Part shown: positions 7,313-15,864 of the stretch, piece after piece
How the letters are laid out: the number at the start of each line of letters is the position of its first letter
Position numbering within the stretch: the stretch's first letter is position 1
Source of the DNA: Bin87 sp963665395
GTDB lineage: Bacteria; Chloroflexota; Dehalococcoidia; Lucifugimonadales; UBA3495
Reading direction: 5' to 3'
Assembly: GCA_963665395.2 (NCBI GenBank)
Contig: OY762251.1
Coordinates: 1,612,001-1,676,000 of the forward strand
DNA: 64,000 bases
Notes under the pieces: generated by a model
Database searches by the model: none
What the model saw: only the letters and a program-made list of their open reading frames with translations
Told to the model about the DNA's origin: nothing
Made by a program: the position numbers and the translations under genes

Positions 7313-8572
7313 ATGACCAGCCAAGTAAGGACCCCCGAAAACCTGTCCACCATCACCCGGCGGGGGGTGAGCCGCATCATCTCCGAAGAGGAGTTCACGG
7401 CCATGCTGCGGCGCGGCCGTCCCCTGCGTCTTAAGATGGGCTTCGACCCCAGCCGGCCCGACATCCACCTGGGCCACGTGGTGGGTCTGCGCAAGCTGCG
7501 CCAGTTGCAGGATCTAGGCCACCAGGTCATTCTCATTGTGGGCGACTGGACGGCGCAAATCGGCGATCCCTCGGGCCGCTCGGCGACCCGCACCATGCTG
7601 ACCCACGCCGAGGTGCTGGAAAACGCCGAGTCCTATATGCGCCAGTTCTTCAAGGTGGTGGACCGGGAGCGGACGCAGGTGGAATGGCAGAGCCAATGGT
7701 TCGGCGAGTTCACCCTGGCCAACGTCATCGAGCTGACCAGCCGCTTCACCATCAACCAGTTCCTGCACCGGGAGGACTTCGCCAACCGCTACTCCCAGAA
7801 CCAGCCCATCGCCATCACCGAGATGCTGTATCCGCTGATGCAGGCGTATGACTCCGTGGTCATCGAGTCGGACGTGGAGTTCGGCGGCACCGACCAGATG
7901 TTCAACCTGCTGGTGGGCCGGGAGTTGCAGGGGATGATGGGCCAGACGCCGCAGCAGTGCTTTATGATGCCCATTCTCGTAGGCACCGACGGCGTGCAGA
8001 AGATGAGCAAGAGCCTGGACAACTACGTTGCTCTGGAAGAGCCGCCCCAGGATATGTACGGCAAGCTGATGTCCCTGCCCGACCGCCTGATCGCGTCCTA
8101 CTACGAATACCTGACCGACGTGCCTGACGCCGACATCGCCGAAATGACCCACGCGATGGAGTCGGAGACGGCCAACCCCATGGACTTCAAGAAGGGCTTG
8201 GCCCGGCGCATCACCGCCACCTTCCATCCGCCTACGGCGGACCGCGACCCGGCAGCCGAGGCCGAGGCGCATTTTGAGCAGGTGGTGCAGCGGCGCGATT
8301 TGCCCGATGAGATGCCGGAGGTTAGCCTGGCCGACGTTGCCGGGCTATCTATCAGCCGACTTTTGGTGCAAATCGGCTTGGCGTCAAGCAACAGCGAGGC
8401 GCGGCGGTTAATAAACCAAGGCTCGGTCAGAATCCACCGCTCCAGCGGTACTTACACGACACTTGTTACTCAATTCGCCCCGGAGCATTTGTCGTTGCAC
8501 ACAGGCGACATAGTTAGTTCCGGCGATGTAATCCAAGCTGGCCGGCGCCGCTTCGTGCGGCTGGTCCCCTGA
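7313..8572 (+). CDS. tyrS: Tyrosyl-tRNA synthetase
   Basis: This enzyme charges tRNA-Tyr. The 419-residue protein has the class I signatures HLGH (in PSRPDIHLGHVVGLRKL) and KMSKS (GVQKMSKSLDNYV). It also has the GGTDQMFNLLVGRELQ tyrosine/tRNA region and a C-terminal S4-type RNA-binding domain from about residue 345 (LLVQIGLASSNSEARRLI..GSVRI). Overall it resembles the TyrRS form of the TyrZ-like/HIGH-variant group. A strong GGAGGAGG site precedes the ATG. Confidence 0.96.
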   Translation: MTSQVRTPENLSTITRRGVSRIISEEEFTAMLRRGRPLRLKMGFDPSRPDIHLGHVVGLRKLRQLQDLGHQVILIVGDWTAQIGDPSGRSATRTMLTHAEVLENAESYMRQFFKVVDRERTQVEWQSQWFGEFTLANVIELTSRFTINQFLHREDFANRYSQNQPIAITEMLYPLMQAYDSVVIESDVEFGGTDQMFNLLVGRELQGMMGQTPQQCFMMPILVGTDGVQKMSKSLDNYVALEEPPQDMYGKLMSLPDRLIASYYEYLTDVPDADIAEMTHAMESETANPMDFKKGLARRITATFHPPTADRDPAAEAEAHFEQVVQRRDLPDEMPEVSLADVAGLSISRLLVQIGLASSNSEARRLINQGSVRIHRSSGTYTTLVTQFAPEHLSLHTGDIVSSGDVIQAGRRRFVRLVP

Positions 8573-8646
8573 ACGGGCCGGCGGGTTGGCTATACTGTAC
8601 CCGTCAGTAACCAATTGCCTTGCTGCTCGCACTGGAGACGTCAGCC

Positions 8647-9201
8647 ATGACTACCTCTAAAACACTGCTAACCGCCGAAGACCTGCTGTGGCTCCCCGAT
8701 GACGGCAAACGGTACGAACTCATCCGAGGAGAGCTGAAAACAATGCCGCCAGCAAGTGACCGTCATGGAGAAGTGACTGACCGGATTGGCCGGCGAATTG
8801 GCAACTTTGCCGAGTCCAACGACCTCGGTCGCACCCGCGCCGCCGAAACCGGCGTTTATATTGAGCGTGGCCCTGACACCGTGCGCGCTCCCGATTACGC
8901 TTTCACGTCGCACGAGCGCATCGCCGGCGCGCCAGCGGCTGGTGGCTTCTCCGAAATAATACCGGATTTGGTCGTGGAAGTAGTTGCCGGCGAGTATCGG
9001 GCATCGGTAGTGGACGCCAAGACGCAGATGTGGTTGGACGCCGGCGTACGTCTGGTTCTAGTCGCGTATATCGAGAGCCAGGAGGTAGTTGCCCACCACG
9101 ATGACGGTACGGCACGGCGGTTCGGCCCCGGCGATACGCTGACCTGTGAGCCGGTATTGCCCGGCTTCACCTGCGCCGTGGCCGACATCTTCGCTTACTG
9201 A
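8647..9201 (+). CDS. Uma2-family (DUF820) putative endonuclease
   Basis: The 184-residue protein matches the Uma2 family, a PD-(D/E)XK fold expanded in cyanobacteria and Chloroflexota. It shows the entry motif LTAEDLLWLPDDGKRYELIRGEL, the APDYAF aspartate region, and PDLVVEVVAGEYRASVVDAKTQMWLDAG, equivalent to the E-x-x-S..D...K catalytic block. The ATG at 8647 was chosen over an in-frame TTG at 8620. Three further members lie in the window (15865, 50029, 56300). The cellular role of the family is not settled. Confidence 0.85.
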   Translation: MTTSKTLLTAEDLLWLPDDGKRYELIRGELKTMPPASDRHGEVTDRIGRRIGNFAESNDLGRTRAAETGVYIERGPDTVRAPDYAFTSHERIAGAPAAGGFSEIIPDLVVEVVAGEYRASVVDAKTQMWLDAGVRLVLVAYIESQEVVAHHDDGTARRFGPGDTLTCEPVLPGFTCAVADIFAY

Positions 9202-9222
9202 AATCCCTTTACTGCGCTCGTT

Positions 9223-9375
9223 ATGACGCCCCAAGACTTCATCGCCAAGTGGAGCGGCAGCCGCGGCCAGGAATCGGCCGGCGCGCCGGAGTGGTTTCTT
9301 GACCTCTGCCGCGTGGTGAAGCACCCCACGCCGGCCGAGATGAACCGCAGCCAGCGGTGGTACACCTTCAAGTAG
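9223..9375 (+). pseudogene. Truncated duplicate of the MmeI-like enzyme N-terminus
   Basis: An ATG-started 50-codon frame matches the first 50 residues of the enzyme at 10211-12967 (TPQDFIAKW, then SRGQESAGA, ending NRSQRWYTFK). It stops at TAG just before the nuclease catalytic residues would appear. It differs at several positions, so it is an old duplicate or a remnant of a related enzyme. Two minus-strand genes now separate it from the full copy. Confidence 0.85.
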
Positions 9376-9775
9376 TAGAGTAGCCGCCCGACGGCCGCGC
9401 TTCGAGCAGCCAGGCGTAGGCGTCAGCCGGCAAGCGCAGGCCGGACGGGAGCAAGCCGTTCAGCTCGTCAAACAACCGACCGCTCTCGTGACAAGCCGCC
9501 ACGAACCGCGATGCCGGCAAATCAAGGTTGTGCTGGAAATTATGCAGCCGGGACAGGTGACGCCAGCCGACCCGCAATTCCTTCTCCGGGTATAGTTGGT
9601 GCAGGTAAGCGCGCAAGTAACCATACCAGCATTCCCACGTCGCCCAGTTCCAGGCGTCGTCGTCGTACCGCTGCTTGCTGGCTCGGGTCTGCCGATACCA
9701 AAGGGCGGCGTTGTCCAGACGGCCTTGCGCCGACCGCAGATAGTCCTCACGGTCGCGCGGTATGCGTTCAGGCAT
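9368..9775 (-). CDS. Hypothetical helical protein (unknown pair, gene 2)
   Basis: The 135-residue soluble protein is rich in Trp, Tyr, Leu and Arg and appears all-helical (NWATWECWYGYLRAYLHQLYP; RVGWRHLSRLHNFQHNL). I do not recognise a family; a HEPN-like fold is conceivable but unproven. It overlaps the upstream gene by 8 bp, so the two are probably co-translated. The pair sits between a truncated and a full copy of a restriction-methylation gene, on the opposite strand. Its 3' end overlaps the end of the truncated copy by 8 bp. The position in a defence-type island is suggestive only. Confidence 0.6.
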   Translation of the reverse strand: MPERIPRDREDYLRSAQGRLDNAALWYRQTRASKQRYDDDAWNWATWECWYGYLRAYLHQLYPEKELRVGWRHLSRLHNFQHNLDLPASRFVAACHESGRLFDELNGLLPSGLRLPADAYAWLLEARPSGGYSTT

Positions 9776-10115
9776 TGTCCTCTGCCAGCATCATCACGAT
9801 ACCTTCCGCAATTTCCAGATAATTCTCCCAATCCGGCTCCCCATACACCGAGAATGCTCCCGGATCGGCGCTATCCTCGTGATACCATTCCAAAGCTTCG
9901 TATCCCGCGATCAGGCTCCAGCCGTCTCCGGCTTTGGTCAGGCAATGCACGGCTTCTTTCGGCTCGGCGTCCGGCGCTACTGCTTTCACCGCTTTGTTCA
10001 CCGCCGCGATCAGCAGGGCGGGAGCGGCGGCCGGGTCTTTACGGTGCGCGTGGCGAGCCCGCCGCAGCAGGTCAATAATTGCCGCGGTTTCGGAGTTCAG
10101 TCCTGATGACTCCAT
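9768..10115 (-). CDS. Hypothetical protein (unknown pair, gene 1)
   Basis: The 115-residue protein is mixed helical with an acidic, aromatic-rich C-terminus (GYEALEWYHEDSADPGAF, EPDWENYLEIAEGIVMML). No family is recognised. It starts at an ATG with GAGG upstream and its stop overlaps the start of the next gene by 8 bp. That tight overlap is typical of functionally paired genes such as toxin-antitoxin or nuclease-partner pairs, but nothing in the residues proves it. Confidence 0.6.
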   Translation of the reverse strand: MESSGLNSETAAIIDLLRRARHAHRKDPAAAPALLIAAVNKAVKAVAPDAEPKEAVHCLTKAGDGWSLIAGYEALEWYHEDSADPGAFSVYGEPDWENYLEIAEGIVMMLAEDNA

Positions 10116-10210
10116 GACGCAACCTCGGTCAGTGGGCGGGTTTCCTCGGTAAATGGTAGCATACAGCCGAGCTTTTTTCCCACCGTCTAAATCAGTGCGG
10201 AGACATCGCC

Positions 10211-12967
10211 TTGAGTCCTCAAGACTTCATCGCCAAGTGGCGGGGCAGCCGCGGCCAGGAATCGGCCGGGGCGCAGGAATGGTTCCTCGACCTGTGCCGG
10301 GTGGTGGAGCATCCGACGCCGGCGGAGATGGACCGCAGCCAGCAGTGGTACACCTTCGAGCGGTCGGTGCGGGAGGCGTCCGGCCGCCTGGGCCGCGCCG
10401 ACGTGTACAAGCAGGGCTATTTCGCCTGGGAGTTCAAGGGCCTGCACCGGGATCTGGACGACGCCTATCGCCAGTTGCTGCGCTACCGGGAAGCCCTCAA
10501 TAACCCGCCCCTGCTGGTGGTTTCCGACTTCCAGACCATCCGCGTGCATACCAACTTCACCAACAAAGTGCCGGACGTCCATACCATCCTGCTGGACGAC
10601 CTGGGTGAACCGGACGCGCTGGAAATAATTCGTTCCGTCTTCCACAACCCGGACGCGCTGGAACCGGAAATCAGCCCCGACGATGTTACCAAAGCCACCG
10701 CTAACATTTTCGCCGCCATCGCGCAGTCCATGCGCCAGCGGGGCGTTGACTCTCTTGAGGCGGCGCGTTTCCTGAATCGCCTGGTGTTCTGCTTTTTCGC
10801 CCAGGACGTGGGACTGCTGCCGGAAAGGGCGTTGTCGCGCCTGGTGACGGAGTTCTATCGGGAGCCGGACCGGTTCGACCTGGGCCTGCGGGAATTGTTC
10901 CGCAACATGAGTGTGGGCGGACAGTTCGGGTTCCTGCGGATTCGTTACTTCAACGGCGATTTGTTCAAAGAGCCGGATACCGTCCCCATGGTGGCGGACG
11001 AACTGGAAAAGCTGGTGGAAGTGTCCCATGAAAATTGGGCCCATATTGACCCGTCCATCCTGGGCACTCTTTTCGAGCGCGCGATTGACCCCGAAAAGCA
11101 GGGACTGATTGGCGCTCAATACACCTCCGAGGACGACATCCGGGCGGTGATTGACCCGGTCATCATGCGTCCGCTGTACCTGGAGTTGGCCGACGCCGAG
11201 AACCGGGCCCGGCGGGTAATGCTGTCCGGCTCCGACCGCAGCGAAGAAACCGCCGCCGGGATTCTGCGCGACTTCCAAAGCAAGGTCGCGTCCTTGCGCA
11301 TCCTGGACCCGGCCTGCGGCAGCGGCAACTTCCTCTACGTCGCCCTGCGCCGGCTCCACGACCTGGAAAAGGAAATCCTGACCACCGCCGCCTATCTGGG
11401 CGTCCGCGGCCTGAGCATGGAAGTTTCGCCGGAACAGTGCTACGGCATCGAGATTGACGACTACGCCAGCAGCCTGGCCTATACCGCCCTCTGGATTGGA
11501 CATCTGCAATGGTCAATTGAAAACGGCTATCGCTACGACCAGGAGCCGGTGCTGGGCCGGTCCAACACCATCGTCTGCCGCGACGCCATCGTTGACCTTG
11601 CCAATCCGGAGCAGCCCAGCGAACCCGAATGGCCCGCCGTTGATTACATCGTGGGCAACCCGCCGTTCCTGGGCCATTTTCCCTTCCGCGAGCAGCTGGG
11701 GGATAGATATGTGAATGCCGTTTATGACCTATACGGCGACCGCATCCCCAACTCCAGCGACCTGTGCTGCTACTGGTTGGAAAAGGCCCGAGCCCACATT
11801 GCGGACGGCAAAGCGAAGCGGGCCGGTCTGCTGGCGACGCAGGCAATACGGTTCCAGTCCAACCGCCCCGTGCTGGTTAATATCAAAGAGAGCGGCGACA
11901 TATTCGCCGCGGTTTCCGATCAGGACTGGGTGCTGGATGGCGCGAACGTGCATATCTCCATCGTCTGCTTTGACGACGGCAGCGAAACCGCCCGCACTCT
12001 GGACGGCGAACGGGTGAACAACATCAACGCCGATTTGACCGCAGGCGCCGACTTGACCCAGGCCAAAACGCTGGCGGAGAACGACGGCATCAGCTTCATG
12101 GGTGACATCAAGGTTGGCCCCTTTGAGATCTCCGCTGAAGTTGCCGAGGATATGCTGCGCCAGCCTAACCCCCACGGCAAGCCCAATAGCGATGTCATCA
12201 AACGGTGGATGATAGGCCGAGACATTAATCAGATTCCGCGCGATATGTGGATTATCGACTTCGGTACAGATATGTCCGATGATGACGCCGCGCTATATGA
12301 AGCTCCGTTCGAGTATGTTGTGGCTAATGTTAAACCGCAACGAGATAACAACCGGGACGCCAACTTTAGAAATTACTGGTGGCGGCATGGTCGGCCTCGT
12401 ATCGAAATGCGTCAAGCATTGGACGGCTTGGAACGTTATATCGGCACCAGCATGGTGTCTCGCCACCGGATGTTTGCCTGGATTGAGGGCGACGTCCTGC
12501 CCGACGCTACCATAATCGTGTTCGCCCGCGATGACGATTACTTCTTCGGCATCCTGCAAAGTCGCGCCCATATCCTTTGGGCGGAGACGGCTGGAACGCA
12601 ACTGCGCGAGGCGCAAAGCGGCCTGCGTTACACGCCTACCACGTGCTTTGAGATGTTCCCCTTTCCGGAGCCGACGGACGAGCAGCGGGAAGCCATCGCC
12701 ACCGCCGCCGCCGAGCTGAACCAACTGCGGGAGAACTGGCGCAACCCGACGGATCTGTTCGGCAACCCGGCCCTCAACGCCGACCAACTGCGCCGGCGCA
12801 CGCTGACCAACCTCTACAACGAATACCCCACCTGGCTGGCCAACGCCCACGCCAGGCTGGACGCGGCGGTGGCCGACGCCTACGGCTGGCCGGCGGATTT
12901 GGCGGACGGGGAGATACTGGAGCGGCTGCTGGCGCTGAATTTGGCGCGGGCGGGAGCGGGGAACTGA
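10211..12967 (+). CDS. MmeI-like type IIL restriction endonuclease/adenine methyltransferase
   Basis: This is a single-chain restriction-modification enzyme of 918 residues, about the length of MmeI. The N-terminal nuclease domain has Asp64, Glu74 and Lys76 (ADVYKQGYFAWEFKG), the D-x9-E-x-K spacing described for MmeI. The helical linker precedes an N6-adenine methyltransferase domain with SAM motif DPACGSGNFLYVAL (about residue 366) and catalytic NPPF (residue 483). The C-terminal 300 residues would be the target-recognition domain. In this family one subunit both methylates one strand and cuts about 20 nt away. The start is TTG with GGAG upstream; the truncated duplicate at 9223 has ATG at the same point. 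All key motifs look intact. Confidence 0.88.
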   Translation: MSPQDFIAKWRGSRGQESAGAQEWFLDLCRVVEHPTPAEMDRSQQWYTFERSVREASGRLGRADVYKQGYFAWEFKGLHRDLDDAYRQLLRYREALNNPPLLVVSDFQTIRVHTNFTNKVPDVHTILLDDLGEPDALEIIRSVFHNPDALEPEISPDDVTKATANIFAAIAQSMRQRGVDSLEAARFLNRLVFCFFAQDVGLLPERALSRLVTEFYREPDRFDLGLRELFRNMSVGGQFGFLRIRYFNGDLFKEPDTVPMVADELEKLVEVSHENWAHIDPSILGTLFERAIDPEKQGLIGAQYTSEDDIRAVIDPVIMRPLYLELADAENRARRVMLSGSDRSEETAAGILRDFQSKVASLRILDPACGSGNFLYVALRRLHDLEKEILTTAAYLGVRGLSMEVSPEQCYGIEIDDYASSLAYTALWIGHLQWSIENGYRYDQEPVLGRSNTIVCRDAIVDLANPEQPSEPEWPAVDYIVGNPPFLGHFPFREQLGDRYVNAVYDLYGDRIPNSSDLCCYWLEKARAHIADGKAKRAGLLATQAIRFQSNRPVLVNIKESGDIFAAVSDQDWVLDGANVHISIVCFDDGSETARTLDGERVNNINADLTAGADLTQAKTLAENDGISFMGDIKVGPFEISAEVAEDMLRQPNPHGKPNSDVIKRWMIGRDINQIPRDMWIIDFGTDMSDDDAALYEAPFEYVVANVKPQRDNNRDANFRNYWWRHGRPRIEMRQALDGLERYIGTSMVSRHRMFAWIEGDVLPDATIIVFARDDDYFFGILQSRAHILWAETAGTQLREAQSGLRYTPTTCFEMFPFPEPTDEQREAIATAAAELNQLRENWRNPTDLFGNPALNADQLRRRTLTNLYNEYPTWLANAHARLDAAVADAYGWPADLADGEILERLLALNLARAGAGN

Positions 12968-12982
12968 TCCGGCGGGAGTTGG

Positions 12983-13192
12983 CTACTCAATCTTGCCGAA
13001 CAGGAGCACTATTATCGTCGCTACCAGGACTACGGCGAGGGCCAGAGCGCAGGTGTACATGAGCCAATAGGGAACGTCCCACTGTCCTCCGGTATCCAGC
13101 CCGGCCACAATGCCGACAGGTATGCCGACGAAAAATACGGCATTGGTAACCCAGCGCGTCGTGCGCGCGCTCTTTACGACGTGCTGAGCCAA
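12983..13192 (-). CDS. Small two-helix membrane protein
   Basis: The 69-residue frame has two hydrophobic segments (about residues 16-33 and 42-64: WLMYTCALALAVVLVATIIVLLFG) with a basic N-terminus. The start is probably TTG at 13192, because the frame is closed just upstream. No family is recognised. It is convergent with the restriction-methyltransferase gene (15 bp apart). Confidence 0.45.
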   Translation of the reverse strand: MAQHVVKSARTTRWVTNAVFFVGIPVGIVAGLDTGGQWDVPYWLMYTCALALAVVLVATIIVLLFGKIE

Positions 13193-13286
13193 CTCATCAC
13201 GCTTGCGCTCCTTATCAGGCTCTCAAGCAGGTACGACATTGCGCAATCCTGCTGTACTATAGTAGCAAAACGGGAGGACAATCGTC

Positions 13287-13448
13287 ATGGAACAATTTGC
13301 GCCGTACGTTGGCATGGCCCTGGTGGGTCTTGGCACCTTTGGTTTCGCGGTGTGCGTATGGCGGATTGCTTCGCTGTATCTCAGCAATCGCGGCAAAGCC
13401 AGACGGACGTATCCGAACACTGATGGTCACAGAGGATCCGCGCCATGA
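13287..13448 (+). CDS. Tiny membrane protein (53 residues)
   Basis: An ATG with a strong GGGAGG site upstream opens a 53-codon frame. It has one hydrophobic helix (ALVGLGTFGFAVCVW) and a basic tail (NRGKARRTYP). Its stop overlaps the next ATG (ATGA), so the two small genes are probably translationally coupled. The function is unknown. Confidence 0.5.
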   Translation: MEQFAPYVGMALVGLGTFGFAVCVWRIASLYLSNRGKARRTYPNTDGHRGSAP

Positions 13449-13684
13449 ACAACCTGCGTCAGGTGGCTGCTTTTGTGCAGATCATCGCACCGTTAGTGTT
13501 GCTTGCCGTTGGCTTCGGTATTTGGATCTGACTTTCGCCGATTCCTGACGACGAGTTGACAACGGCCCAGTCCGATATGCTGGATACTGCCGACTGGATT
13601 ATCAAGGTTTCGGCGGGGGTACTTTTGGGCATTGGCAGCAACGCCGGCATCAGGGCCAGAAACGGCAAGGGCAAGGCAACGTAA
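13445..13684 (+). pseudogene. Small two-helix membrane protein interrupted by in-frame TGA
   Basis: The frame starts MNNLRQVAAFVQIIAPLVLL and meets TGA after 28 codons (13529-13531). It then stays open for another 50 codons: an extramembrane loop (LSPIPDDELTTAQSDMLD) and a second hydrophobic helix (ADWIIKVSAGVLLGIGS), ending at TAA 2 bp before the next gene. The two halves together look like one 79-residue hairpin membrane protein. The TGA could be a Trp-to-stop mutation or a leaky stop (it is followed by C). I see no SECIS-like hairpin after it. Confidence 0.55.
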
Positions 13685-13685
13685 T

Positions 13686-14123
13686 ATGCACGCTTACTCT
13701 TGGGTTGTAACCGACGTTCAGACCGAACGCGCCATTCCCACCGCTGTCGAAATGACGGCGGCTTGCTTGTCTATGGAGTCAATTCTGGATGACCCCAGGC
13801 AGGAACGGGTGGGCTGGTACGTCATCGGCGGTCGTTGGAGTCAGCGGTTGGCCCCGGAACTTGCTGACAGCACTCCGCTGCCCCATGATATGCAGAACGA
13901 ATGGTGGAAGGATGTTCCGGGCAATGTCACGGTAGTTCGGCAACTCGACCCCGACGAACGGGGTTGGCCGGCCGAGATCTTTACCCCGACCGAACGGTTG
14001 AATTTGATGCGCCATAGCTACGATATTTTCCATCCGCCGGACCTCGCCAAAATACCCCTCGCCCGCGAGTTATTGACCAAATATCCCAACCATATCATCA
14101 TGGCTATTGATATCCACGACTGA
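13686..14123 (+). CDS. Hypothetical protein, 145 residues
   Basis: The ATG at 13686 follows the TAA of the preceding small gene by 1 bp, which suggests an operon of three or four small genes (13287-14123). The protein begins MHAYSWVVTDVQTERAIPT and has the conserved-looking WYVIGGRWSQRLAPEL, then a Trp-rich acidic middle and a C-terminus ending NHIIMAIDIHD. The 'GGRW' core recalls small phage or plasmid proteins of unknown function; I cannot name a family. It ends 14 bp before the methylmalonyl-CoA mutase start. Confidence 0.6.
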   Translation: MHAYSWVVTDVQTERAIPTAVEMTAACLSMESILDDPRQERVGWYVIGGRWSQRLAPELADSTPLPHDMQNEWWKDVPGNVTVVRQLDPDERGWPAEIFTPTERLNLMRHSYDIFHPPDLAKIPLARELLTKYPNHIIMAIDIHD

Positions 14124-14136
14124 CAGGAGCCGCCCC

Positions 14137-15819
14137 ATGGTTCTCTCCAACGACAGCGACAACGACGCCATCCGCCAACGCGCCGACGCCTGGCAGAAAA
14201 AGGCCGACGCCGCTCCCCGGCGCAAGGCAGCCTACAAGACGTTAAGCCAGCTTCCCGTCCAAACGGCCTACGGCCCACCCGACGTTGCTGAAACGGACTA
14301 CCTGCGCGACGTGGGCCGGCCCGGCGAGTATCCCTACCTGCGGGGGGTGCATCCGGCCGGCTATCGCTCGCGGCTGTGGACGATGCGGATGTTCGCCGGC
14401 TTCGGCGAGCCGGCGGAGACCAACGAGCGGTTCCGCTTCCTGCTGGACCAGGGGGAGACGGGCCTCAGCGTCGCCTTCGATATGCCGACGCTGTACGGCT
14501 ACGACCACGACGACGAGCGGGCGCGGGGCGAGTTCGGTAAGTGCGGCGTGGCCGTGTCCTGCCTGGAGGATATGCAGACGGTCTTTGACGGCATCCCCCT
14601 GGACCAGGTCACCACGTCCATGACCATCAACAGCCCGGCGGCCATCATCTGGGCCATGTACATCGCCGCGGCTGAAAAGCAGGGGGCATCTATAGGGTCG
14701 CTGGGCGGCACCATCCAGAACGACATCCTGAAAGAGTACATCGCCCAGAACGAGTACATCTTCCCGCCGCATCCATCCATGCGTCTGGTGGTGGATACCG
14801 TGGAATTCGCCACCAACCATATGCCCCGTTTCAACCCCATCAGTATCAGCGGCTACCACATCCGGGAGGCGGGCAGCAACGCGGTGCAGGAGCTGGCCTT
14901 CACCCTGGCCGACGGGTTTGAGTACGTGCGGCACTGCGTGGAGCGCGGCATGGCGGTGGACGACTTCGCGCCCCGGCTCAGCTTCTTCTTCAACGTCCAC
15001 AACGACTTTTTCGAGGAAATCGCCAAGTTCCGCTCGGCGCGACGCATCTGGGCCCGGGAGATGCGCGAGACCTTCGGCGCGGAGAGCGACCGCTCCGCGT
15101 GGATGCGTTTCCACGCGCAGACCTCCGGCGCGTCGCTGACGGCGCAGCAGCCGGAGAACAACGTGGTGCGCGTGTCATTGCAGGCCCTGGCCGCGGTGCT
15201 GGGCGGCTGCCAGTCGCTGCACACCAACAGCAAGGATGAGGCGTGGGCGCTACCGTCGGCGGAAGCGGCCCTGCAAGCCCTGCGCACCCAGCAGATTATC
15301 GCCCACGAAACGGGCGTGACCGACACCGTGGACCCGTTGGGTGGCAGTTACTTCCTGGAGGCGTTGACCAACCAGGTAGAGGCCGGCGCTTACGATTATT
15401 TCCAGCAGATTGACCGCCACGGCGGGGTGATACCGTCGCTGGAGTCGGGCTTCTTCCAGCGGGAGATTGCCGACGCCGCCTATATCTACCAGCAGGAAGA
15501 GGACAGGAAGGAACGCATCACGGTCGGCGTCAACGAGTATGTCAAGGAGGACGAGGGGTTGTCCATCCCCATCCTGCGGGTGGACGAGGCCGGCGAGCAG
15601 CGGCACATCGCCCACCTGAACGAGGTGCGCCGGCGGCGGGATGGCCGTGAGGTGGCGGTGCGACTGCGCGCGCTGGAGTCAGCGGCGCGGCAGGACGGCA
15701 GCGCCGCCAACCTGATGTACCCGCTGGTGGAGGCAGTGAAAGCGGAGGCGACGCTGGGGGAGATGATGGGGGTGTTCCGCGAGGTGTTCGGGGAATACCA
15801 GCCGACTTGGGGGTTTTAG
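14137..15819 (+). CDS. Methylmalonyl-CoA mutase large subunit, catalytic (N-terminal) domain
   Basis: This is the substrate-binding barrel of a B12-dependent acyl-CoA mutase, probably interconverting (R)-methylmalonyl-CoA and succinyl-CoA. The 560-residue protein has PYLRGVHPAGYRSRLWTMRMFAGFGEPAETNERF, FDMPTLYGYDHD, TINSPAAIIWAMY and the substrate-shell stretches HIREAGSNAVQELAFTLADG and RFHAQTSG. It has no C-terminal cobalamin-binding domain (no DxHxxG), so a separate small subunit is expected elsewhere in the genome. The start at 14137 has AGGAG 8 nt upstream; a longer frame to 14107 overlaps the upstream gene. An isobutyryl-CoA or ethylmalonyl-CoA mutase activity cannot be excluded. Confidence 0.92.
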   Translation: MVLSNDSDNDAIRQRADAWQKKADAAPRRKAAYKTLSQLPVQTAYGPPDVAETDYLRDVGRPGEYPYLRGVHPAGYRSRLWTMRMFAGFGEPAETNERFRFLLDQGETGLSVAFDMPTLYGYDHDDERARGEFGKCGVAVSCLEDMQTVFDGIPLDQVTTSMTINSPAAIIWAMYIAAAEKQGASIGSLGGTIQNDILKEYIAQNEYIFPPHPSMRLVVDTVEFATNHMPRFNPISISGYHIREAGSNAVQELAFTLADGFEYVRHCVERGMAVDDFAPRLSFFFNVHNDFFEEIAKFRSARRIWAREMRETFGAESDRSAWMRFHAQTSGASLTAQQPENNVVRVSLQALAAVLGGCQSLHTNSKDEAWALPSAEAALQALRTQQIIAHETGVTDTVDPLGGSYFLEALTNQVEAGAYDYFQQIDRHGGVIPSLESGFFQREIADAAYIYQQEEDRKERITVGVNEYVKEDEGLSIPILRVDEAGEQRHIAHLNEVRRRRDGREVAVRLRALESAARQDGSAANLMYPLVEAVKAEATLGEMMGVFREVFGEYQPTWGF

Positions 15820-15864
15820 CCGTTATGATTGGAGCACGAAACCCGGCCCAAACTGGAGGCCATC

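Noticed and set aside
13529..13531. Second selenocysteine candidate at the in-frame TGA of the small membrane gene
   Set aside because: No redox motif and no GGUC/GGUY-apex hairpin downstream; Trp or nonsense mutation is more likely.
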